DNA of 64,000 nucleotides from assembly GCF_001278705.1 (NCBI RefSeq), contig NZ_CP012600.1, positions 2,356,190 through 2,420,189 on the forward strand, read 5' to 3'. The position numbers and the translations under genes were made by a program. The notes beneath the pieces are model-generated. The model was not told where the DNA came from and ran no database searches. It saw only the letters and a list, made by a program, of their open reading frames with translations. Origin of the DNA: Bacillus gobiensis (GTDB lineage: Bacteria > Bacillota > Bacilli > Bacillales > Bacillaceae). This document shows positions 54,756 to 62,031 of the stretch, piece after piece (positions within the stretch are counted from its first letter, which is position 1; each line of letters opens with the position of its first letter).

Positions 54756-55610
54756 CTACCCGAAATAGGTTCCTTCACAAATGGTTTCTGCCGGTCCGGT
54801 CATGTACACATGGCCGTTTTCATGCCAGTTAATAACTAAATCTCCTCCTGCAAGATGAACCGTGACATCTGTTCCTTGCTTCGTAAATTCATTCAATACG
54901 GATGATACGACAGCGGCACACGCCCCTGTTCCGCAAGCCTGAGTGATTCCAGATCCCCTTTCCCACACTCTGAAATGCAGTTCTCTTTCATTTTCCACTT
55001 CAACAAACTCTACGTTAACGCCTTCAGGAAACATTGGGTCCTTCTCGATTACCGGGCCAAGCGTCGTAAGCGGTGCTTCACTTATATCACTCAAGTAAAA
55101 CACAATGTGAGGGTTTCCCATGGACACGGCTGTTCCTTTTAATTCGGTGTTGTTAAACGAAAGTGATTCATTGATCGTTATTGAATTAGAATTTCCCAGC
55201 ATAGGAAGATCGCCCTTTTTCAAATGGGGCTCTCCCATATCAACGGTAACTGCTGTCACTTTATCATTTTCAAGATGCAGCTCGGCGTATACATTTCCAG
55301 ATAACGTTTCAATGGAAAATGATTCTTCTGTTACCAGTTTATTTTCATATGCGTATTTGGCAACACACCTTAGTCCGTTTCCGCAGTTTTTTCCTTCAGA
55401 TCCGTCACTGTTAAAAATGCGCATTTTGACTGAGGCTGTCTCGGAAGGGCAGATCAATATCATTCCGTCCGAGCCTATTCCTGTATATACATTCGATACT
55501 TTAATTGCTAATTCTTTCAATTGTTCCTCAGGAAGGTTTTCCTTAAATTGATTGACATATATATAGTTATTGCCGAGGGCATGCATTTTAGTAAATTGAA
55601 AAGAGTTCAT
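54756..55610 (-). CDS. dapF: Diaminopimelate epimerase
   Basis: 284-residue enzyme that interconverts LL- and meso-diaminopimelate, for lysine and peptidoglycan. The two catalytic cysteines are in NCGNGLRC (near residue 83) and [10 protein letters not shown] (near 226), giving the two-base mechanism. Start ATG 55610 with GGAGGAAC gives [20 protein letters not shown], the usual N-terminus; the longer frame is rejected. Confidence 0.96.
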   Translation of the reverse strand: MNSFQFTKMHALGNNYIYVNQFKENLPEEQLKELAIKVSNVYTGIGSDGMILICPSETASVKMRIFNSDGSEGKNCGNGLRCVAKYAYENKLVTEESFSIETLSGNVYAELHLENDKVTAVTVDMGEPHLKKGDLPMLGNSNSITINESLSFNNTELKGTAVSMGNPHIVFYLSDISEAPLTTLGPVIEKDPMFPEGVNVEFVEVENERELHFRVWERGSGITQACGTGACAAVVSSVLNEFTKQGTDVTVHLAGGDLVINWHENGHVYMTGPAETICEGTYFG

Positions 55611-55690
55611 TTGTTCCTCCAATATCTTTTCTTTAAGTATAAAAGCGAAAGGAATTGAACACAATGTTTATATCCCCCGTTTTTCATACA

Positions 55691-55722
55691 TAAAAGCTCC
55701 CTAGTTCGCTAGGGAGCTTTTA
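55691..55722. terminator. Strong terminator between yuzB unit and dapF
   Basis: 14-bp perfect arms TAAAAGCTCCCTAG/CTAGGGAGCTTTTA with a TTCG tetraloop. On the minus strand it is followed by a T-containing tract. Confidence 0.88.
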
Positions 55723-55783
55723 TGCTTTTAACTTATATAAACATTTCTGCTACCCGCGGCACTCAGTAAATTGGAAAGAGTAC

Positions 55784-55879
55784 TTAGCAGCTGCAGCTTT
55801 CATCCCAAGCTTTGCAGCAACATGGTGCAGGTCGAAAGCCGCCCAATCCACCAAGCAATATTTCCAGGAAAATTTGCAT
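55784..55879 (-). CDS. Candidate cysteine-rich peptide, 31 aa
   Basis: Reading frame MQIFLEILLGGLGGFRPAPC continuing with CCKAWDESCSC: five Cys in the last 12 residues after a hydrophobic, Gly-rich start. It begins 24 bases after the yuzB stop, with no clear RBS, and a strong terminator follows. The Cys cluster could bind metal or be a remnant. Translation is unproven, hence low confidence. Confidence 0.3.
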   Translation of the reverse strand: MQIFLEILLGGLGGFRPAPCCCKAWDESCSC

Positions 55880-55903
55880 AGCATTGAGCCAGGGGACAGG
55901 CTG

Positions 55904-56140
55904 TTAAAACATCGGATTCTCTTCAATATGCTTATATATATTTTCAACCAAGCCTTCTGCATCATTGCCAGTAACGACTTCTCCGTTTACTAAAGCAAAT
56001 AATTTGTCGAGACACATTCCGCAGTAGCTCAAGCACCCGTATTCAACGACATCTATATTTGGGTCCTTTTCCAGTACTTCCAATGCTTTTTGAGAGCCAT
56101 TGGCCAGGTTGCTCATGCAAAATTCAACAATCGTATACAC
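55904..56140 (-). CDS. yuzB: YuzB, DUF1450 iron-sulfur-like small protein
   Basis: 78-residue DUF1450 protein with a thioredoxin-like pattern and cysteines in VEFCMSNL and [10 protein letters not shown], as in small [2Fe-2S]-ferredoxin-like folds. Start GTG 56140 with GAGGTGA. In B. subtilis it sits beside yutJ, divergent from it, as here. Function unknown. Confidence 0.9.
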   Translation of the reverse strand: MYTIVEFCMSNLANGSQKALEVLEKDPNIDVVEYGCLSYCGMCLDKLFALVNGEVVTGNDAEGLVENIYKHIEENPMF

Positions 56141-56375
56141 GATCTATCACCTCACATACACCTTCATCCTACTCTTTTTTTCTATATGCGTCAAAATTTA
56201 TTTTTTAATTAGTACATTCTATTTTCGTTAATATGTCTTTCTATATACTGGTAAAGAGAGTTATTCGCTGAGAATCATTGTAGTTTATTAACAAATTCGC
56301 TATAATTTTAAGGGGAATTTTCTATAGAATCATTATTTTGAACAGATCATGATCTATAAGGGAGAAGGAGATTAC

Positions 56376-57443
56376 ATGAAAAACCTGGTCTTGCTTGGCG
56401 GGGGCTACGGCAATATGCGTATTCTGCAAAAATTACTGTCGAATCAGTTACCCGATCATATGAAAATAACACTTGTAGACAAAAATCCGTATCACTGTTT
56501 GAAAACGGAATATTACGCTCTTGCTGCTGGAACCATTTCAGACCATCATATTCGAGTCACATTTCCTGAACATCCAAAACTTGACCATGTATATGGAGAG
56601 ATTTCTTCAATTGACCTTAATCAAAAACAGATCCTCTTTACGGACCGCGATTCACTGGACTACGATGAATTAGTGATCGGGCTCGGCTGTGAGGATAAAT
56701 ATCATAACGTGCCAGGCGCAGAAGAATATACATACAGCATTCAAACAATTGACCAATCAAGAAAAGCCTCTCAATCGTTAAATAATTTACACGCTGATGC
56801 CACAGTCGCAATCGTAGGAGCGGGGCTTAGCGGTGTAGAGCTGGCGAGTGAATTAAGAGAAAGCCGCAGCGATTTGCGAATTATATTGTTCGACAGAGGA
56901 AAATTGATTTTATCCAGCTTCCCAGAACGGTTAAGCAAATATGTTCAAAGCTGGTTTGAAGACCACGGGGTAGAAATTGTCAATCATGCAGATATTACAA
57001 AAGTAGAAGACAGTATCGTATACAACCATAATGAACCTATTTCAGCTGATGCGATTGTCTGGACAGCGGGCATTCAACCGAATAGAGTCGTAAGAGAGTT
57101 GGATATAGAAAAAGATTGCCATGGAAGAGTTGTGTTATCTCCGCATCATAATATTCCCGGAGATGAAAATGTATATGTCGTAGGTGATTGCGCGAGTCTC
57201 CCGCACGCACCAAGCGCACAGCTTGCCGAGGCTCAAGCGGAACAAATTGTGCAAATCATGCAAAAAAGATGGAACAATGAACCATTACCCGATACCTTGC
57301 CAAAATTTAAACTAAAGGGAGTCCTCGGCTCTCTCGGAAGAAAAGCAGGATTCGGCCTCGTTGCCGAACGCCCGCTCATCGGAAGAGTACCGCGTCTCTT
57401 AAAATCAGGTCTGCTCTGGATGTACAAGCATCATAATGGATAA
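56376..57443 (+). CDS. yutJ: NADH dehydrogenase-like flavoprotein YutJ
   Basis: 355-residue NDH-2 class FAD oxidoreductase, the B. subtilis length. FAD site LVLLGGGYGNMRIL at the N-terminus, NAD site TVAIVGAGLSGVELASELRE near residue 148, TAGIQPN and YVVGDCASLP blocks. Start ATG 56376 has GGGAGAAGGAG. Third flavin oxidoreductase in the neighbourhood, with yumB and yumC. Likely NADH:quinone oxidoreductase. Confidence 0.92.
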   Translation: MKNLVLLGGGYGNMRILQKLLSNQLPDHMKITLVDKNPYHCLKTEYYALAAGTISDHHIRVTFPEHPKLDHVYGEISSIDLNQKQILFTDRDSLDYDELVIGLGCEDKYHNVPGAEEYTYSIQTIDQSRKASQSLNNLHADATVAIVGAGLSGVELASELRESRSDLRIILFDRGKLILSSFPERLSKYVQSWFEDHGVEIVNHADITKVEDSIVYNHNEPISADAIVWTAGIQPNRVVRELDIEKDCHGRVVLSPHHNIPGDENVYVVGDCASLPHAPSAQLAEAQAEQIVQIMQKRWNNEPLPDTLPKFKLKGVLGSLGRKAGFGLVAERPLIGRVPRLLKSGLLWMYKHHNG

Positions 57444-57461
57444 CGGTCATGTTTTTGGATT

Positions 57462-57497
57462 AAACTCGTTAACTGGTCATAGATAACGAGTTTTTTT
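57462..57497 (+). terminator. yutJ terminator
   Basis: 10-bp perfect arms AAACTCGTTA/TAACGAGTTT with 12-base loop and a seven-T run. Confidence 0.88.
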
Positions 57498-57618
57498 GTG
57501 TTTTTTAGTGCGGTTTTTGTTAAACTTCCAGGAATATTGCAGAGTATTTTTAAGTTTGCGGGATTTATTTGCAAGATCGCCGATTTTTTTCTATGCCAAT
57601 CTTGCCGCCATTACCCTT

Positions 57619-57909
57619 CTACTTTTCCCCAGTGACAACTGTTCCGTTATATATAACTACTCGTTTTCCATTTAAATCAAACAAAATCTTGTTTCCATAT
57701 TCAGTATCCTGGATGTCGATTTTGCCTTCATATTCTTCGATTAATTTACCGTCATCACTATAAACCTTTACGACTCTTTCTATGCCGCCGGAGTTATTGG
57801 ACTGAATGGATTTTATCATTCTCTGGCCGGTTGCTGTATTGAAATACCAAATAACGAGTCCGCCAATGACAACCAAGACAATCACTGCACCTATGATTAG
57901 TTTTTTCAT
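57619..57909 (-). CDS. Membrane-anchored hypothetical protein, 96 aa
   Basis: One N-terminal membrane segment (residues 3-23) followed by a small beta-rich extracytoplasmic domain (VVKVYSDDGKLIEEYEGKIDI ... VVIYNGTVVTGEK). RBS AAAGGAGC. Not recognised in the B. subtilis order; an addition between yutJ and yuzD. The repeated strand pattern resembles a phage-tail-fibre-like or DUF-type small beta domain, but no family is claimed. Confidence 0.75.
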   Translation of the reverse strand: MKKLIIGAVIVLVVIGGLVIWYFNTATGQRMIKSIQSNNSGGIERVVKVYSDDGKLIEEYEGKIDIQDTEYGNKILFDLNGKRVVIYNGTVVTGEK

Positions 57910-58017
57910 ACCGTTTCAGCTCCTTTTCATAGTGTTACGTATCAATAGATGAAATGTTTCAAAAATAGATACCACGGAAAGATTGGTATTTAACCTGAGG
58001 ACTGAAAATGTCCTCCC

Positions 58018-58047
58018 ATAAAAAAACAGCAAGGGAGTTTCCCTTGC
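58018..58047 (-). terminator. yuzD terminator
   Basis: Arms GCAAGGG/CCCTTGC, 5-base loop, with a T run on the minus strand. Confidence 0.85.
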
Positions 58048-58051
58048 CGCT

Positions 58052-58375
58052 TTATTTGGCTGCGTATCCGTGCTTCTCCATTTCACTGAACACATTCTTT
58101 AATCGGATGTCGCCTTCTCCAACTACGGTATCTTCCACGAGAACTAATGGATAGAAATACTTTTCATTTCGGACCTGTTCAGCAATGTCCTCTTTTTTTT
58201 GATCATTTTGAGGTTCTTGGATATCAACGTATGAGATCGTAAAAGGCTGATCTGGATACTTCCTTTTTAAAGCTGCCTCCAGCCATTCGTACGTTTCCTT
58301 TGCTGACGGCATATTCACACAGCTTGCACAGAGAACTTCTGCACCATATACCGATAATTCCACTTGTTTTGACAT
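58052..58375 (-). CDS. yuzD: YuzD, thioredoxin-like DUF1462 protein
   Basis: 107-residue small protein with CASC (residues 16-19) in a thioredoxin-like position, matching B. subtilis YuzD. The rest has VDIQEPQND and a C-terminal helix. No signal peptide, so cytoplasmic. It follows the inserted ytr-type operon by four bases and is probably transcribed with it here. Function unknown. Confidence 0.88.
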   Translation of the reverse strand: MSKQVELSVYGAEVLCASCVNMPSAKETYEWLEAALKRKYPDQPFTISYVDIQEPQNDQKKEDIAEQVRNEKYFYPLVLVEDTVVGEGDIRLKNVFSEMEKHGYAAK

Positions 58376-58379
58376 ACGA

Positions 58380-60311
58380 TCATTCTCCCTCGTTTACTTG
58401 ATCCGTTACTTCTTTAGGGAAAGCTTCCTTGGGCAAGGCACCTTCCCAAACACTTCCGTTAACAAAATTAACTTTCACAAATACGTGTTCTCCGCTGTCT
58501 GCTTCACTGTTTTCCAAAGCATTTTTAATGACGCCCTTCTGCGTGACCTCAACCTTATTTGAAATCGAGTCTACATCTATTTCTCTGTCTCGATAGCTTT
58601 CATCTGTCACCACGATATTTCGAACCTCTTCAGGTGCCGGGAAAACCTGGACCAGCAGATTTTTTTCATCCAGACAATTTTTCACATGTTCAAAAGAAGA
58701 ATTCCATGGGATATGAATAGACTCCTGCTCCTTCCTTACAAAAGCGATGTATCCCAAATCATCTCCAGCATGAAGTTCATTATACGTCATACTCATAAGG
58801 TCTTTTAAAAGTGTTTCTTTAAGCTCATTAATATCTTCAGAATCCTTAATCGTCAGTTCCGTTTTTTGAGAAAGGAGCCCTCCTATCGTTATTTCCGAGT
58901 TAACATTGGCTAACTCCGCGTAACGTTGCTTTTTAAAATCTGTCGTTTCATAAAGCACGCTTAGCTGCGGTACGTACATCTTTTCATTTATACTATAATA
59001 TCTCTTAAAACGTTTTCCGTCCTTTAATTTATACTCAATAGCAATAAATTGATTGGCATCAAAATCATTCTCATTTTCATTCATCTCTTTTTGATCGATA
59101 ATCAACCTCTGAAATTCGCGCGTATTAAGAATATATGCTCGATCCTCTGAGAAACCGGCAGATTCCTCTTTATTTTGCCAATTGAAATCATTCTGAAATA
59201 CTCTTACTCCGGCAATCTCATTTTCCTCCGGCAGTCTTTTCCCGTAGCCAAACGCATCAGTCTCGAAAACGGTAAAAACAATCGCCATTGCGACAGAGAA
59301 GCTAATAAATCCAATGAATGTTTTCCAATGAAACACCCGCCAATTTTTTTGCACAAGCATTTCGGAAACAAAGTACCCGACAGCAGCACCGAGAACTGCT
59401 CCAAACACATGCCATCCAAAGGAGGATCCGGAGACAGAATAGAAATACGTACTCCCTAACAGAGTCGAACAAAATGTGACCCCGTATTTAAAGATTGGTT
59501 TCATAATTTCAAAGGCAATTACTTCTTGAGCGTTTTCAAGTTTTCTATTTTTATAAAGAAACCAGCCTGCAATAAAAAAGAGTATTGTTAATACAATATA
59601 CACAATGATTAGTAAAGAATTAGACTTATCTTCTTGCATATTGAAATAGGCTAGAAAAGGGACAAGCATTTCAGTATTTATTCCATAGGCAGGATTAAAG
59701 CCATACAAAAAGATTTTCATCTGATACAGGATTAATTCATAAAGCCCAAAAGGCAGCAAAATAAAAATAAAGGTGAGAATGGCTTGAAACACAGACATAC
59801 CTGTAATCATTCCAACTAAAACTGCTGTGGAAAAAAAGAAAAATGAACATAAGATTGCAATACCAGTCCAATACAAAATTTCTGAGTTCTCTACGATAGC
59901 GTTCATCAAAGGGTTCGTGTTAATAACTGCAAATAAAACGCCAGTGTTGATCAGAATCGGTACAATCATCATTAATAAGCCGCTGATAATGTGGTTGATG
60001 TACAATGATTCTCTTCGAATCGGAAAGCTATGTACAAAATCAGCAGAAGACTCGGATTGAAGATAGCGAAACACCATGACTCCACAGGCGACAGGAACCG
60101 TAAACAAAACTAAGACTTCTAACCGATCCGTCATTAATTCTGACAAGCTTTTGAAATCAGATGTTTGAAAATACTTGTTTGAAGCTTTTATGAGCAAAGA
60201 TACAGGTCCCGTTAGCAATAGACCGATTGTAAATATAATTGCGATCCAGCCGTATTGCCGAAAATCCTGAATGATTATTCCTGGTTTAAAGAAGGATATT
60301 TTCGATTTCAT
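58380..60311 (-). CDS. ABC-2 type permease with large C-terminal domain (ytr-type operon)
   Basis: 643-residue membrane subunit of the ytrAB-like transporter. The N-terminal 370 residues carry about nine membrane segments; the remaining 260 are soluble and begin after FGYGKRLPEENE, probably extracytoplasmic. The organisation (one long permease with a C-terminal domain) matches Firmicute proteins annotated DUF6449. Start ATG 60311 overlaps the ATPase gene by 26 bases. Transported compound unknown; related ytr loci respond to cell-wall antibiotics such as ramoplanin/bacitracin-type stress. Confidence 0.82.
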   Translation of the reverse strand: MKSKISFFKPGIIIQDFRQYGWIAIIFTIGLLLTGPVSLLIKASNKYFQTSDFKSLSELMTDRLEVLVLFTVPVACGVMVFRYLQSESSADFVHSFPIRRESLYINHIISGLLMMIVPILINTGVLFAVINTNPLMNAIVENSEILYWTGIAILCSFFFFSTAVLVGMITGMSVFQAILTFIFILLPFGLYELILYQMKIFLYGFNPAYGINTEMLVPFLAYFNMQEDKSNSLLIIVYIVLTILFFIAGWFLYKNRKLENAQEVIAFEIMKPIFKYGVTFCSTLLGSTYFYSVSGSSFGWHVFGAVLGAAVGYFVSEMLVQKNWRVFHWKTFIGFISFSVAMAIVFTVFETDAFGYGKRLPEENEIAGVRVFQNDFNWQNKEESAGFSEDRAYILNTREFQRLIIDQKEMNENENDFDANQFIAIEYKLKDGKRFKRYYSINEKMYVPQLSVLYETTDFKKQRYAELANVNSEITIGGLLSQKTELTIKDSEDINELKETLLKDLMSMTYNELHAGDDLGYIAFVRKEQESIHIPWNSSFEHVKNCLDEKNLLVQVFPAPEEVRNIVVTDESYRDREIDVDSISNKVEVTQKGVIKNALENSEADSGEHVFVKVNFVNGSVWEGALPKEAFPKEVTDQVNEGE

Positions 60312-61185
60312 AGCCAAAATCCCCCATTTCAAAAATGAATATTTCTTCTAAAGTAAGCGGCAAAAGATCGAACAGCAGCAGGTTTCCTTGCTGGAGCTGT
60401 TCTCGTATGTCGTGCTCACTGCCTTTTGCAATGATTAAAAGCACGCTTCCCCGTTTTTCTTTGTGGAGAATGTCCAATCCTTCTACGACGTGTTCCTCCT
60501 CAGGATTTTTAAATGCAACTTGAATTTTATGTATATCCGCTTTTAAATCGTCTAAGTCCCTCTCAATCATGAGCTTCCCTTGATGCATGATTCCAACATA
60601 ATCGCAAAGATCCTCTATTTCACGTAAATTATGCGACGAAATCAAAACCGTAAGCTCCCGATCTGCTACTTCCTGAAATAATAGATTTTTTATTTTTTTT
60701 CTCATGACTGGATCAAGCCCGTCAATCGGCTCATCAAGAATCAAGACATCAGGCATGGCCGATAATGCCAGCCAGAATGCAACCTGCCTCTTCATTCCTT
60801 TTGAAAGGCGGTGCACTTTCTGTTTCACTTCCAGGCGAAATACCTTCTGAAGCTGAGTGAAGCGCTCATCGCTCCAATTAGGGTACATCCTTTTATAATA
60901 AGCGGCACATTGCGCAATCGTATACTGGGGAAAGAAGTAGAGCATGTCAGCAATAAAGACTACTCTTTCTTTAACTGAAGTATTTTCATAAATGCGCTGA
61001 TTATCAATAGTAATGTCTCCAGATAAAGGACGGTAGATGCCGGCGATCATTTTCATTAAGGAGGTTTTCCCGGCGCCGTTTGATCCTAAAAGGCCATAAA
61101 TTGATCCTTTTTTTACCGACAAGGACAGGTTGTCTACCGCTCTTTTTTTTCGATAGTTTTTTGAAACGCCTTTTACATCAATCAT
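60286..61185 (-). CDS. YtrB-like ABC transporter ATPase
   Basis: 299-residue ATPase. Walker A GSNGAGKTS (near 36-44), signature LSKGMKRQV, Walker B VLILDEPIDGLDP and H-loop SSH. ATGA overlaps the GntR stop by four bases, so regulator and transporter are translated together. The C-terminal 80 residues are the YtrB-type extension. Confidence 0.9.
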   Translation of the reverse strand: MIDVKGVSKNYRKKRAVDNLSLSVKKGSIYGLLGSNGAGKTSLMKMIAGIYRPLSGDITIDNQRIYENTSVKERVVFIADMLYFFPQYTIAQCAAYYKRMYPNWSDERFTQLQKVFRLEVKQKVHRLSKGMKRQVAFWLALSAMPDVLILDEPIDGLDPVMRKKIKNLLFQEVADRELTVLISSHNLREIEDLCDYVGIMHQGKLMIERDLDDLKADIHKIQVAFKNPEEEHVVEGLDILHKEKRGSVLLIIAKGSEHDIREQLQQGNLLLFDLLPLTLEEIFIFEMGDFGYEIENILL

Positions 61186-61568
61186 TCGCTTCCTTCTCCT
61201 TTCAACACCTTTTTCGCCTCGAAATATAGCAAATCATAATCGCTGTGTGTCAGCCCATGGAAAATGGCTTCAGCGGTTACCTTCCGGATTTCATTTTTCA
61301 ATTCAACCAGTTTTTCGACATTTTGCTGTCCGCTGATGGGAGCAACGAAATTGCCTTTGCCTTTAATGGAGTAAATCATTCCCTGATACTCCAGCTCTCT
61401 GTATGCTCTTTGAATCGTATTCGGATTCACGGTTAATTCTCCTGAAAGGGAGCGGACGGACGGTAGCCTTTCATCAGTTTTTAATACTCCACTGATGATC
61501 AGCTCTTTAATATTTACTACTAGCTGTTCATAGATCGGTTTTCTGCTTTTTAAGTCAAGCTGGAACAT
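61182..61568 (-). CDS. GntR-family repressor (YtrA type)
   Basis: 128-residue regulator of the YtrA subfamily (winged helix plus a short 50-residue dimerisation tail; B. subtilis YtrA 130). HTH region: RLPSVRSLSGELTVNPNTIQRAYRELE. ATG 61568 has GGAGGGAG. First gene of the operon; its own promoter carries a perfect palindrome, so auto-repression is likely. Inducer probably an antibiotic or wall-stress signal, by analogy only. Confidence 0.9.
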   Translation of the reverse strand: MFQLDLKSRKPIYEQLVVNIKELIISGVLKTDERLPSVRSLSGELTVNPNTIQRAYRELEYQGMIYSIKGKGNFVAPISGQQNVEKLVELKNEIRKVTAEAIFHGLTHSDYDLLYFEAKKVLKGEGSE

Positions 61569-61591
61569 ATAGCTCCCTCCATCTGTATCAA

Positions 61592-61614
61592 CTGTATTAA
61601 ACAAATTAATACAG
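61592..61614. promoter_or_regulatory. Perfect operator palindrome upstream of the GntR gene
   Basis: 9-bp arms CTGTATTAA and TTAATACAG with a 5-base spacer, 24 bases before the GntR ATG on the minus strand. Symmetry and position fit a YtrA-type operator. Confidence 0.65.
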
Positions 61615-61748
61615 AATTAATCGTAAATGTTTTCTTCTCAAAAGTAAAGATAAAATGTTATAATGAAAAAGATAACCTGGATAACTAACAATAGCTTTTT
61701 ATTGTTGATCTGAATATAATGGGTTTATAAGAAAGGAGCGACTTAGTT

Positions 61749-61988
61749 ATGTCGGTTGAAATGGATATGAACGAACAAGTGCAAGAGGTTTTAGATAAAC
61801 TTCGTCCGTTTTTACTTCGTGACGGCGGAGATTGCGAACTTGTAGATGTGGAGGAAGGGGTTGTGAAGCTTCGCCTTTTAGGAGCTTGCGGAAGCTGCCC
61901 AAGCTCAACCATTACACTAAAAGCAGGTATTGAACGCGCCTTGCTTGAAGAAGTTCCAGGCGTTGTCGAAGTAGAACAAGTTTTTTAA
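61749..61988 (+). CDS. yutI: NifU-like Fe-S scaffold domain protein YutI
   Basis: 79-residue NifU C-terminal-domain protein that carries a [4Fe-4S] cluster via [11 protein letters not shown] (CxxC near residue 46-49). The rest, [21 protein letters not shown], is the standard family core. RBS AAAGGAGCG. With yutM it provides two Fe-S carriers in the window. Confidence 0.95.
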   Translation: MSVEMDMNEQVQEVLDKLRPFLLRDGGDCELVDVEEGVVKLRLLGACGSCPSSTITLKAGIERALLEEVPGVVEVEQVF

Positions 61989-61999
61989 TTTGATCAAGA

Positions 62000-62028
62000 A
62001 AGCTGTCCATTTTCGGACAGCTTTTTTT
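62000..62028. terminator. Bidirectional terminator between yutI and yuxL
   Basis: 9-bp perfect arms AAGCTGTCC/GGACAGCTT with a 6-base loop and a seven-T run on the + strand. It lies between convergent genes. Confidence 0.9.
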
Positions 62029-62031
62029 ATA

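Noticed and set aside
55750..55965. 71-aa frame overlapping the end of yuzB
   Set aside because: It overlaps the yuzB coding end in another frame, lacks an RBS and looks like a shadow; only the Cys-rich sub-frame was kept as a low-confidence candidate.
56265..56335. Possible Fur or PerR box upstream of yutJ (TGAGAATCATTGTAG and nearby)
   Set aside because: Only about 10 of 14 positions match, which is expected by chance in such AT-rich sequence.
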